In this document: positions 32,701 to 43,059 of the stretch, piece after piece | Position numbering within the stretch: position 1 is the stretch's first letter | How the letters are laid out: the number at the start of each line of letters is the position of its first letter | Source: Steromphala cineraria | Taxonomy: Eukaryota; Mollusca; Gastropoda; Trochida; Trochidae | Direction of reading: 5' to 3' | Assembly: GCA_916613615.1 (NCBI GenBank) | Contig: OU744732.1 | Location: 59,595,227 to 59,659,226 of the forward strand | Length of the DNA: 64,000 bases | The notes under the pieces: generated by a model | The model's input: only the letters and a program-made list of their open reading frames with translations | Told to the model about the DNA's origin: nothing | Databases searched by the model: none | Made by a program: the position numbers and the translations under genes

Positions 32701-33650
32701 GAGATTGTGAGCCTTGTGTGATCAGTGAGAAGTCCCTGAAGCCAGTGAGTCCACCGGCTCAGTCCATTCCGTGGCCTAAACAGCCATGGCAACAGCTTCA
32801 GATAGACATATTTGGAGAAGTCCAAATAGCTCCACAGAACAAGAGGTTCTTAGTGGTGGTACATGATCTACACTCCAAATGGCCAGAGATTGCTGCTACT
32901 GGTACTGTCACGTCAGAAGTTATGATGGACATTCTTACCAATCTCTTCACACGCTGGGGTGTACCTGAAACTATTATCTCGGACAACGGTCCGCAGTTTA
33001 CTTCACACATCTTCAAGGAATTCCTGGACAACTTGGGCATCGAACACCGCCTGACGTCTCGCTACAACCCTCAAAGCAACGGAGGAGTAGAGAGGTTCAA
33101 CAGAGTTATCAAGGAAGGTCTGAAAGCGAACATGGCCGCCGGAAAATCCTTCAGTCAAGCAATCCAGTCCATTCTGTTAAACTACAGAGCCACCGCTCAT
33201 GGACTGACTCAAAAGACCCCATCAGAGCTGATGATTGGAAGGAATATCAAGTTGCCACTTGACAGACTTCGTCCAAGTGAATCCTTCAAAGAATCTGAAC
33301 TGTCACAGAATATTCAGAAACGACAGAAGAAATCGGAGAGTTACACCGACGCTATCCGGAAACCTAAAACCCCTAAGTTCAAGCCAGGTGATTGGGTTCG
33401 AACCTCCAGACCAGTCCGAAGTCACAAACTGAGTTCATGTCTGTCCCAGCCTAGACAGATTGATCGTCAGCTTGGGAAGTACTCCTATCAGCTACAGGAT
33501 GGTACCCGTTGGAATGCTCGACGTCTCATTCCATCTTCAGCTCCGCAGGCCACTCTCGAACCTGCGGTTGATGTGCTTCCAGCCGAGGTGACCCGGCCCC
33601 AGAGGACACGCAGACCCCCGGCATACCTGTCTGTGTACGATTGTTCATGA
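29742..33650 (+). CDS. gag-pol: gag-pol polyprotein of the Ty3/Gypsy element
   Basis: 1302 residues in one frame. The first true ATG is 29742, inside the primer site; TTG at 29730 is not needed. Order: capsid-like gag (1-190); two CCHC knuckles (from C220 and in CGVCGKLGHFARMC); aspartic protease at D307, but with D-L-G-S instead of the usual D-T/S-G; reverse transcriptase with KLDLRRSYLQV and catalytic D587-D588 in NQIDDIVVHG; RNase H with D734 (STDASG). The integrase has an H2C2 finger (AHEGHPG ... CEPC) and catalytic D1022, D1081 and E1117, giving the exact D35E spacing; a GPY/F-like end around KPGDWVRTSRP follows. The products make virus-like particles, copy the RNA and integrate it. No stop or frameshift. 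The protease residue is the only suspicious point. Confidence 0.96.
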   Translation: MAGYHLSEPPPFLATPGEPPIPWSRWIDIFENFAVASGIPGDKPTKVSRKRAILIHCLGTEGQRIFRTLEETYAYDDTISALQNHFVPKRSVIMERWHFRHREQRPGESIRQFVLALTELASTCKFEALTNELIRDQLIEKTTVQRIRERLLMEPDTLSLNKAFNLASQIEEAMAEAKVIENRTAPMIENRTSVQVVKKTHSRNQGKKDFKQSFDKTGHCFCCGSSSHYAKDKNCPAKGKKCGVCGKLGHFARMCKSKGSVKMVSTTSDSENTDYADTEVYSVKTKDGQFKTCQVNIDNKPVTLLIDLGSKVSILNEAIYKSLFPQNTLQPANQTLLGYDDSSLPMLGMTYLDVELEGQVVQGHRFYVSKKGSCLLGVDLFDKLNFEIHRQGVKVQTVGMVPSDIYDKYPTVFSGFGVIKGFVHKPSVNPNVAPVSQKLRRIPLSVRDEVATELRRLEGQGIIEKIDSSPWISNLVIARRKTGEIRLCVDLKEVNKCVIPDKFPLPTMEELASEFHGSTVFSKLDLRRSYLQVNLKEECRYLTAFITHEGVYQYCRLPYGLSSSPSAFQKILSSILSGIKGAPNQIDDIVVHGRDQKEHDERLDMVLQRLAQHDVTVNAEKCTFSASEIDFLGYKVSSSGVLPTVSNVKAIVDLKVPGNRAELLSFLGAANFYLKFVPNFADKAEPLRKLLRKDVPWEWGESQTAAFECIKRDIASPPILAHFDPDAETYVSTDASGIALGAVLSQVVQGEERPVSFCSRTLTETERKYSTGEREALACIYACEHWHIYLFGRKFVLRTDHQALTTLLATSGSGHRPLRIYRWSDRLHQYNFDVQYVSGKNNLVPDMLSRLVKDEISADAETLSQEEEKRVMSILTDSLDQLVTPAELKACSRSDDTLCSLRGFIEHGWPNKCPENLDVYFKMKDELFIFDAYCVGRGQRAVIPESLRQRVLNMAHEGHPGIVRTKQRCRGSVWWPGIDRQIEQFVRDCEPCVISEKSLKPVSPPAQSIPWPKQPWQQLQIDIFGEVQIAPQNKRFLVVVHDLHSKWPEIAATGTVTSEVMMDILTNLFTRWGVPETIISDNGPQFTSHIFKEFLDNLGIEHRLTSRYNPQSNGGVERFNRVIKEGLKANMAAGKSFSQAIQSILLNYRATAHGLTQKTPSELMIGRNIKLPLDRLRPSESFKESELSQNIQKRQKKSESYTDAIRKPKTPKFKPGDWVRTSRPVRSHKLSSCLSQPRQIDRQLGKYSYQLQDGTRWNARRLIPSSAPQATLEPAVDVLPAEVTRPQRTRRPPAYLSVYDCS

Positions 33651-33656
33651 ACTTTT

Positions 33657-33670
33657 AAAGAGGGGAAATA
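33657..33670 (+). other. polypurine tract
   Basis: AAAGAGGGGAAATA directly before the 3' LTR. In LTR elements this is the primer for plus-strand DNA synthesis. It lies six bases after the gag-pol stop codon. Confidence 0.85.
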
Positions 33671-33864
33671 TGTAGTGTTTCTTGCATATATCCCTTAGTG
33701 TCGCATTCCGCGTTCCGTTAAACAGTTGTAATTTTCATACAAACTCTAAATCACGTTTCGTAAATGTAACGGAAGTGTATCACTTTTAGGAAGTCAGTAA
33801 ACGGTAACCACATGTAGTGGGCTACGAAGAACAAGTCTTCTTACTTTATTCTGCCGACACAACA
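33671..33864 (+). repeat. 3' LTR
   Basis: 194-base copy of 29532-29725 with no differences seen, followed by the target duplication ATTAT and an ATTATC-rich flank. Confidence 0.96.
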
Positions 33865-33869
33865 ATTAT

Positions 33870-35433
33870 TATCATTATTATTCCATTTCTATAGCGCTAA
33901 ACTCTGTTCATTGATCCAAAATGTTGCGCTAAGTCTATACAATCATGCGAGTTTATAAATAATGCAGTTTATGGATTAAGTTTGTCGTAATTAAAAACCG
34001 GCCAATTACATTTTGACTATCATAAGTGCTTACTTTCTCAAAATGAACTGTCATGTTTAGGCCTTAAAAATTCAAAAAAAATTCTGGTCTTTACATTCAA
34101 ATGATGAAATGACGCGAATTTTTGTATTTCCAATTTTTTTAAAGAACATGAACACAAATTTTGTTATAACCTTTGAATAACTTTTTTACTGCTTATTTGA
34201 AGGTACTTACATGTATGTATCATTCACATAGGCCGAAATGAATATTTAAGTTTCAAAAGCCTCTTAGAATGTATGGATTGTTCCCAACTGAGACCAAGAT
34301 AAGCAAATTGATTGATTGTACATCTTACTCTCCTCAATTATCTCTTTAAATAGCATTCTTTTTCTCAATTTGTAACATATATCTCACTTACAAAAATTTG
34401 CCTTCATTATTATAAAATCAAAGTACGAATTAGATAAAAAGTATTGTATTTTAAGACAAAATAGTCTTCATGTCTACAGACAATGGATAAATTGTTTTCT
34501 ATTAAATAAGTTTCTTATAAATATTCCACTTCAAAATAATATTTTATATGCGTTTTCATAGATATATGCAAAGATAATCATTATGAACATTACATGTAAA
34601 CTTAAGACATCACAGATTCTTCTTTTTAGCCACTTAATTTCTATTTCACAATTTAACGAACTTCATAGTTATATTTATTGTGCTGGAGTGTGTTGTTGCC
34701 CGTGGTCTGCGAGAAAAGCTGCAACCCGGTTTGCTTTGTAAACTACAAAAAGGAAATAGGTTTACTGAGATGCAATTGTTAGGTAATTGGTTTTAAGAAG
34801 ATCAAGCAATGGATACAATGAGCACCTCAAATGTGTTTACTATGACGGCATATTTATTTAATCACAACTTTGAACAGGTTCTTTTCATGTAAAATACAGT
34901 GACATTTTGTTCCATGAAACATTCGGCATATAACAAGATACAGACACACAGTTATTAAGGAATAAAAGGGGCGTTCTTTCAGCGGCGAATCTCAAGCTCA
35001 GTGATACACAAAACTTCAATATTTAGAAATCCAAATGAGTAAAGTAAAAGAGCATAGTCAAACTTTTTCCCCTGTTATTTTCTAACTATTAAAGCTATGA
35101 AGATGTTGATCTCACTGGAAAGATAATTTAAGGGCGAAAACAATAACTCCATAAAGTATAACCAAACTGAAACAAAATGTTTTATGAAGTCCAACGTCAT
35201 AAGTCCATATTTAGTTTTCACCTGAAAACCTTTGACACCACCTGGTTGCTAACTGTTGAGAAGTGGAGCTTGCTGCCTGAGAGCTTTTTATATATAAAAT
35301 AAAGAAAAGCTGCTTTTTAAAAATGTGGGTTGCCTTACAACCCCCCCCCCCCCCTTATTTATGCTCCATGTCTCCACATTTTATTGGCCTTATGTACCCT
35401 TTGATAGTAGAAAAAGAATATCCTTGAAACCTT
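33870..35433. other. no gene recognised (intron of the propeller-like gene)
   Basis: AT-rich intronic DNA. Only a C16 run at 35341-35356 stands out. Confidence 0.4.
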
Positions 35434-35745
35434 TAATTATAATTATAAAAATAATATCTGTATGGTGCCTTTTTCCATGTGCTAAGCCATGCTGAGGCTC
35501 TTCACACATCATAACCCCGAAGGATCGTACTTTAATAACTGCTACGAAGCGCGTAGTTTACTACATTCTGTTTTCAGTTACCAAATTTTAACAGCTTGAT
35601 GGACTGTGCAATATGCATTAAATGCCTTGTCCAGGGACTCACTACAGGATGAGGCCAAGGCCACAAACTTTTGATGTATACGAACCTGTGTCTCTGGCGG
35701 GCATGAGAGGCCAGCATGTTAACAACTACACCTATTAGCTCTCTA
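35434..35745 (-). repeat. tRNA-derived SINE
   Basis: On the minus strand the head has an A box (AGGTGTAGTTGTTAACATG) and a B-box-like AGGTTCGTATAC. A central domain with CCCTGGACAAGGCATTTA and a CAGTCCATCAAGCTG block follows, and a TAATTATAATTAAAG tail. The central block aligns with that of the SINE at 55.0 kb (CCCTGGGTAAG, GTCCACCCAGCAG), so the two belong to one widespread invertebrate SINE superfamily sharing a core domain. Confidence 0.7.
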
Positions 35746-37512
35746 TGTTACAGTTTCATTTAGATCTATCATGATTTGTCTTCCCGATAAGACTAGATTG
35801 AGACAGTAAACTTGCTGGAAAGTTAATTGGAACAAAACATTGCTTAATTGCATAAAACAACGTAATGATAAGATATGATGACTTATCGACACCTGTAAGA
35901 TATCATAACAGCTCGTATAACTTTCTGTGAGGGCAGTGTCATTTAAAGCTGTGAAATCTAAACCACTACCCAAAGAAAACAGCTGTTAGAGGCATCTGTT
36001 AAATGAGAAAAAAGAACTTATTTTCGTGTCAGTGATAGACAGGTTTTAAAACAATTATCTATAAGTCAGTTAACACCAAAGAATAAAAATGTAAACATGA
36101 TTTAAGGCAGAAGATGAAGCAACATTCAGGAAAGAAGTGTCTGTAACTATTATTGAAAGGTAGTGTGGCAGACACAGACATATACACTCTTATCTTACTT
36201 AAAGTACTTAACAATAGTTTTTTTCATACAAGATGACTTGAAATGGTTTTTGAACAATTTGATATAGGACAGTATTAAGGATAAGATGGTTTGAATGGCA
36301 TGCTGGTAACAGACCACAGACCAACGTGGTGCTGTGTTTTGCAGAATATTCAGGCTATCATAACATAAGCAGATCATTTCCAAACCCCCAAAACTTTCTG
36401 AAGTCATTGCAGTACAATAACTTCGAAGTGAACTGTAAACAACGGTTTTAGACCTTTAGCTCTAACATCATACAAGATTACATGCTTTGAGTGTATTGTT
36501 CTAGGCCTACTCTCAAAACAAGTCTGATACCTTCTATACAGAGCCAGCAGAGGGCGTTTTCAATCAACCTTCATTTACACTACATAATTAGCATCCTCAA
36601 AGTAAAGGAGCCTATGCATGCAATTTTATGAGTTTTAATCAGAATTAATTAAATATTTTAAATAAATTTAATTACTTTCGCCTTTGACCCTCATTGTATA
36701 TTTTAATTCCACTTCCATTTAGTAAATCGTTAAAATAGACCGAGACGGAGAGGATATCCTGGCTGGTTCGAACCCCAACAGAGACAAAAATGTTGCTATT
36801 GTATTCCTCGGAGCTCGGTCGATTTTTATCAGACTGTTAAAATATTCTAACACAGAGCCACTTAATGTATCTTCAACGGTTTGTAATACATACTTACATC
36901 CTTTCATCATACTAAGACTACCACTGATTTTACAAAGGGACAATACACTGTACTAATTAGAAAGATTCCTGCTAATTCTGATCTGTGTATGTGCCCAATA
37001 ACCTCCAGTTGATTGTTTAGCAGCGGAAATATAAGTTTGATGTCACTTCAGTAAATAACGATCTATCTGCAAAGGCCAAAATGTACTATAATAGAACAAT
37101 GACTATTATTTAGATAGATTCACAGAGTTGTATCTATCTCTCTCTCCCTTTCTATGTGAAAAAGCTTATTTTCATGTGGTTAAAATAAGGTCAAGTTTAG
37201 AATATGGGTAACAGGCTAACAGGGACTTAAACGTTTAGATGATGATATCACATTACATTTTATTTTAAAAAGCTCTTTTCTGGACGCAAAAGCATGGTGT
37301 AATGATAAAGATTAAATCATTTCAACAAGAATGGGAGTGAGTGAGTTGTCGTTTAATGATATAACATATCTCTCATGACCAAACCTTCAACAGCTTAATC
37401 CAGAAACAATTATAACTCAACATTCAAACATGCAAATCTTGTTTTACCTTTCATACTTCTGCAATTAAGTCTTTAATTTTAAATGTAATTAATAAGCCGA
37501 ACAAGAACACTC
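35746..37512. other. no gene recognised (intron)
   Basis: A B-box-like GGTTCGAACCCC at about 36767-36778 hints at another tRNA-related relic. The open frames at 35743-35973, 36195-36407 and 36719-36943 (minus) lack domain support. Confidence 0.35.
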
Positions 37513-37514
37513 AC

Positions 37515-37715
37515 CCCAATTGCTTTCTGGTTGTCTGACTTAAACCAACAGAACCGTAGAGAAGAGGAATAATGATTAACAAAATGGTTCTCATCGTGTA
37601 GATGAAGGTGACACATCGTTAGTCTGGCAGCACAGGAAGTGTTCTTCACTTTGACAGAGGAACTAGCTCCATCAACTGACACGGCTAGCAACAAGATGAG
37701 GCTCACAAGATTCAT
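37515..37715 (-). CDS. secreted propeller-like protein, signal-peptide exon 1a
   Basis: 201 bases from ATG at 37715 to the donor GTGAGT at 37514, phase 0. The 67 residues begin with a signal peptide (MNLVSLILLLAVSVDG), then an N-glycosylation site at N25 (NTS), and cysteines 28, 35 and 56 among His-rich sequence (CHLHLHDENH). An upstream in-frame ATG at 37763 exists, but it is not preserved in the second copy at 47528, so the internal ATG is preferred. Splicing to exon 2 at 29382 keeps the frame through all three exons. The intron of about 8.1 kb contains the Ty3 element and a SINE. Confidence 0.7.
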
Positions 37716-39620
37716 ATTCTTAACTCTAAACAAGTATCTAGATGTTGGCAAAAAGCTTTTCAATAACTAAATGAAACATAATAATGCGTGTTGGATTCTG
37801 CAGTATTTTACATATACATGTAATTCATCCGAGCCAATACTTCATTTGATGCAGAAATAGCTTGTGCAGTTTCGCATCATCGAAACTAACACTGATATCA
37901 CCAGTAACAAATAATAGTTTTCTTGATTCTGATCTCGCAGCGTCATTTAGGCTCTAAATCATATTCATATGTTACACTCGTAATGCATTGGAAATATAAA
38001 GAATGACAACAATTCTTCTGCCGCTGGTTTCAACATGATTGATATTGTGTAACTAAAGCAACGAGAGCGTTTTTGTATATATATCATTCTTTAAAAACTT
38101 GATTTTGTGTATCAAAACAAGAAATCAAAATTATGTGTTTTGTTATAATTCTTATATTTAAATTTCACGTGAATTAAGTATGAAGTTATAGTTCAAATGT
38201 ATTGTTTCAATTCGCCTAACGAACAACATACATGATTTGTATTTTCTCACTATCGTATCATCAACACTTTTTGTAAAATGATATTGGCTATATCACTGTA
38301 AAAGAGTATTTATTTTCAAAAAACCTTAATAAATATGAAATGCATTGGAGATAAAAACAATCCAAAATGTCGGATTATGATTTTGTAAATGTTCATTCTT
38401 AACGTGATAGATATTCAAAGATTAAGAAACAATTGGAAATAAACTCTAACAATTTGTAATTCGTTGTCATTTGTCATTTGATTCCTAAGTATAACGTGCA
38501 ATGGGTTAAGATAAAACTGCTGTTTAATTTGTTTGAGAAATCAATTAACGAGCTACTTATTTTTTGTAATGCTGTAATGTACAAACTAAATTAGTTCCAT
38601 AGCAGTCAATAGGCATGATTCAACTTCTTATCATGGAGATATATATTTAGTAGTTAAAATATATTCTCACGCATATTTGTATCTAAAAATTTCCTTAAGA
38701 AGTGAATGGTATCTGTCATATTTTGCTAAAAACTGCCACTAAGTACGCTCCTCTTCACAAAGCTTACCATAAATGACACCCGCAAACAAGTCTATATTGT
38801 ATTTTGCCAAATTTCCAACACAATCATAGCATCATAAATGTCATCAGAGATTCTGAGCAGAGAACAGTTGTGCATTTCTTATGAAGTCTGATTCTGGTGA
38901 ATATCTCAAGTTGAAGTCGAACTTATTCTGAATATTTTTTTTGGGACAAACAAATAGTGCACATGGAGGAAAGGAGCTCGCAAACTCAAAAATGTCCAGT
39001 GTTTTTAAGCCATTTTATGTGGTTAAACCTGACTTGTGCCTGGCTTTTTTTACTTTGATTAGTACTTATAATGTGAAATTGGTCTGCCTTATTTAATAAA
39101 AGGATGTATCTTTATAGTTGTTTCTGGCATAACTGAAAAATTAGGCCTGATGAGGTTGGGACATAAGACATCGCGGTGCATCAAATATATATAGTTGGAG
39201 GTGCATATGACATTTTCATTTTAACACTTTTCATACTATTTTTTTATAATCAATACTGTTAATGTACTCTAAGAAAGTAAACAGTATCTGAACTTTTCTG
39301 GTTCTATTCGGGCATCATGTATTTCTAGTTCGAGCTTCATTTAACATTGTATTCATTGTTAAACGTTTCAAACTAAATCTTAAATAATCAATACTGCCTC
39401 AAGTATTGTAGTTGTTTTGTCATTGTATAATCACGTGAACAATATTATTAATTTCCAAATAATGATTTATATCTTACTTCAAGAACTGATCAACTTTCAT
39501 CTTACACATCTGCAATTTGGTTTTTAAATACTTGATAAAATAGATTTGAAAATGATCATCTACATACAGTAGATAACAGGCCTTTATTGGTGAAGAAACA
39601 GTTTGACTGATCAGTTGTTC
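37716..39620. repeat. upstream half of a segmental duplication
   Basis: The sequence 5' of exon 1a resembles that 5' of exon 1b (47529-49150) in the same order and orientation. Shared landmarks include TTCATCCGAGC, GTTTCGCATCATCG, ACAAAGCTTACC near 38758 and 48333, and GACATCACAGTGCATCA-like text near 39168 and 48780. Identity is clearly lower than in the exon. It probably contains the promoter of exon 1a. Confidence 0.65.
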
Positions 39621-40789
39621 TTTAAAATAATACCTGTTGGAATATTTAAAAACATCTAAGCCTTGATCGGATAAAAACCATTATATTAAACTCCTTTGTG
39701 TTAGACAACAAATTAAGATTTGTTTTCAAACTTTGGGAAGAAATAGCAAACAATGTTATGAAAGCTTTCCAGTAGCAATATAAGTGAAATGCGCGTGAAA
39801 AGCCTGTTGCTTGCTTTCGACCAGCACTGATAATGAACCTGTGCCCGAGCATGGTAGACAAATACATAACCATTAAGCAAAAAGATTATTCTTCATCAAA
39901 ATATGTTTATCATTCTAGGTAACAATTTGGCCTTGGGTGTTGTGATATTAATGCCTTACTTCAGTGACTAAAATCTGATAGTCTCAGTTTTGGGCAAAGT
40001 TCTCATGGTTATACTTCCAGAGAACTGATCTGTGTTCCAGCCTCCAATTTCTTGACATAAACAATTCCGTCTGTGGACCAAGTTCCTGAAAGTCTCTTGC
40101 TGGTCACAAACTGGCGAGACTCGGTGAAACGAAGTGTTCTCTTTTTGGTGAAATCATTATTGCATCACTGGAACACTTTCCATAGCAACTTTAGACAAGA
40201 AAATTCATGGCATGATAACCAATTGATATGATTCAATGTAATAGGAACATCAATAGGATTTGTTAACTTAAAGAATATCTAAACATAGGATACGCCAAGG
40301 ATTGTTTGTGTGTTGGGTTGTTTCATTTTGATAATATTTGAACATGGGCTTAACTACGGGCAAAATTTTATCTAAAGTTAAATATCATATATTCTTTTTA
40401 AAGGCAGACAATTACGACAATACTACAAACCTCGCAACGGATTTCAGACATCATTCGACATGGCTTTTTGTTCATATTTTACTATTTGTTGCTGTTAAAC
40501 ATAGAAAACGGCACAAATCATGTAAAGCAGTCCTCAAATGAAAAGTAAAGTTGTTCATGAATAGATTTTTAATTCGCATTAAAAGATTACTTTGAGTTAT
40601 TTTCTTATTTCATGTTCAATGGCGCCTTTGGAAAAATGTTCAAATTCCATCCCTAAAATATTAAATCTCATTGCAGACATAACACTGTTAATGTTTATAT
40701 CATATTACAGAAATCGTTATACAATGCTTACTAATCAAACTCAACCTGTTCATTTATTAAACATGTTTAGTTGGATAATTGCTTTTAGT
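39621..40789. other. no gene recognised
   Basis: AT-rich DNA with small open frames (40338-40541, 40592-40873) that have no family features; the second runs into the inverted repeat at 40790. Confidence 0.4.
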
Positions 40790-41130
40790 CCAGTAATTTT
40801 AGCAGAGTACCCACCACAAATTGCAACAGATATGATTTCAACTGATTTACACATTATGACTATCCCTTTATGACATATAGAAAATCTAGGAAAATCTAAG
40901 TGGCGGATCAAGGTCAAATGTGGCTTTCAAGGTCATAGCGGTCACGGGAACAAATTTTGTATCAGATTTATTTATATTTTCCTCTTATATGTATCATGTT
41001 GCATATCAAATGAAAGCTAATTGTTCTTCCTTTTCAAATATGTTACTTCTAATAGGCTTCTATACAACATATTGTTAACAAATCAAATTATTTGATTTAG
41101 AATCCTGTTTTGAAATTGCTTTCATTGAAT
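40790..41130 (+). repeat. left arm of a long imperfect inverted repeat
   Basis: The arm matches 45920-46200 in reverse orientation, with blocks such as ACCCACCACAAATTGCAACAG, GAAAATCTAGGAAAATCTAAG and GATATGCAA-type sequence. It could be the terminal inverted repeat of a 5.4 kb element (40790-46200) or an ancient inverted duplication. It carries TCAAGGTCA-type half-sites. Confidence 0.6.
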
Positions 41131-41749
41131 CCTGCTGATCACAGATCCGTATGACATCTTTCGCACATTAACCACCGCAACATTTGTCAGAACAAAAAAC
41201 TTTGACCAAGTATTGTTTAAAACCATCAAACTGCCACTTCATAAGAATATATCATACAACATACTTCTACTTCTTGTGTCATATTGAGTATCTATAGCTA
41301 GCTGATTATGTTTGAAAGAGTTAAATGTGACGGCATCATAAATGAATTTAGATTTTTAAGAAAGCACTTTGTCTTTGTAAATTTAGTCACAAGGATTTAA
41401 TTTTGCCGTCATAACTTTCATAAGTATTCTTAGAGCATGAGGTGTCCAAAATTCAGTGCAAGTATCTTTAAATTGTTATTTGTATAAAAAATCATATATA
41501 ATACAGACTCTTGTTTCTATACTCAAAGATATCCAGAAACATTTACATGCACCAATATTTAGTAAATCATGGGGAAGCTAACTAAAGTTTTTTCTAATGT
41601 TTTGATATTTATATATATTCAAAATGATGTATCAATATATTAAAAAATACTATTCAGAGACACATCGTCCAATCAACAGGTATTGAGTTGAAGTAGGAAA
41701 AGCTAAAATTGATTTCCTTCTTCATGTAATTGTTATTACCAGTGTACCT

Positions 41750-42110
41750 ATTGGCTACATTTATTCTTCAGGACTGCTGTTACTAGGTGGGAGGAACCTT
41801 TGCACCTCAGGGATAATGGTTGAATTTTTGCTCTGTCCCTTCAAAAATGGCCACGTTGTCCCTAAAACCTAACAATGATTTTTTCCAATCCCAGTTTGCA
41901 TAGGATGTTCATATTTTGATAATATAAGTGTATCTATGGGCTACATTTCTGCTACACATTTGCTTTTTGTAGGTGGGAGGAACCTTTGCATCTCAGGAAT
42001 AATGAATTTTGCCCTCCCCCCTCAAAAATGGCTATGTAGGATAATCCATAAAACCTTAAGATGACTGTTATTTGAAGTTTTAGACGGAATCGATTCCTAA
42101 TGTAAAATGT
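41750..42110 (+). repeat. two-unit tandem duplication (~190 bp)
   Basis: Two diverged copies start near 41750 and 41938. Each has GGTGGGAGGAACCTTTGCA, a CTCAGG.ATAATG stretch and CAAAAATGGC. No coding potential. Confidence 0.6.
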
Positions 42111-42314
42111 GCCAAAATTTGGCTAATATAAATCAATCTTTTAATCTGCCTTCTTCATAGGTAAAACGAAGGAATATTAAATTGTATGTAGATCTATATA
42201 TACACAAAGAACTAAATTAAGCACTCCCTATTTTGTAAAATGAATTTGAGTGCTCTTGGACTATTTGGATTAATTTGATGTATTGACCACTCCAGATATA
42301 ACAATTGCCTTTTT

Positions 42315-43058
42315 ATTATCCCCCGCAACAACGAAGTTGCGGGGGGTATTATAATGGGTACCGTCCGTCCGTCCGTCTGTTACACTTTATGTCCGGCTCA
42401 TAACTTTCTAACTAATCAACCATTTCAATTCAAATTCGTCATGGACATGAAAAAACATGTAATAATGTGTCATGAGAAACAATTTTCTACAAAAAATCTA
42501 CATAAAATATTAGGATTTTGGAGAAAAAGTGGTAAATTAAGTCCCGTCCGGCTCACAACTTCTAAACTAATCATCACATATTGATAAAATTTGATATGAA
42601 GATACATAATCATATGAAGGTGTGTCATGTAGAACAATTTTGAAAATATTTTAATAAAATTTTGCCTTTTTTGGCAAAAAATGAGGACTCTGTTGGAAAA
42701 CTGTTACAAGTCCTGTCCGGCTCATAACTTCTTAACGAATAATCACATATTGATAAAATTTGATATGGACATACATAATCATATGAAGGTGTGTCATGAA
42801 GAACAATTTTGAAAATATTTTAATAAAATTTTGCCTTTTTTGGCAAAAAATGAGGACTCTGTTGGAAAACTGTTACAAGTCCTGTCCGGCTCATAACTTC
42901 TAAACTAATCATCACATATTGATCAAATTTGATATGAAGATACATAATAATCGGAAGGTGTGTCATGAAGAACAATTTTGAAAATATTTTTATAAAATTT
43001 TGCCTTTTTTGGACTCCGTTGGAAAACTGTTACAAGTCCTGTATATCTCACAACTAAA
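42315..43058 (+). repeat. hairpin-headed tandem repeat with ~174-bp units
   Basis: The palindromic head at 42317-42352 (ATCCCCCGCAAC ... GTTGCGGGGGGTAT) is followed by CCGTCCGTCCGTCCGTCTG. Four units of up to ~174 bases follow, each starting GTCCGGCTCATAACTT and containing GAAGAACAATTTTGAAAAT and a GGACTC.GTTGGAAAACTG end. The last unit is interrupted by the element at 43060. The architecture is the same as at 27113, with unrelated unit sequence. Confidence 0.75.
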
Positions 43059-43059
43059 C

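Larger units (their letters stand above)
29532..33864 (+). mobile_element. intact Ty3/Gypsy (Mag-like) LTR retrotransposon
   Basis: A complete 4333-base element: two 194-base LTRs that I read as identical, a tRNA-Ser primer site, one unbroken gag-pol frame, a polypurine tract and a 5-base target duplication ATTAT (29527-29531 and 33865-33869). Identical LTRs mean a very recent insertion. Single-frame gag-pol, a tRNA-Ser(GCU) primer site touching the start codon and a non-Tyr residue two positions before the catalytic DD of reverse transcriptase fit the Mag/C-clade of Ty3 elements. No env-like frame and no chromodomain are seen. It lies antisense in the first intron of the propeller-like gene. 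Confidence 0.97.

Noticed and set aside
32439..33040. Minus-strand open frames of 80-128 codons opposite gag-pol
   Set aside because: Shadows of the gag-pol coding frame.
36719..36943. Minus-strand frame of 74 codons near a B-box-like sequence
   Set aside because: The frame has no family resemblance, and the GGTTCGAACCCC it covers suggests tRNA-related repeat DNA instead.
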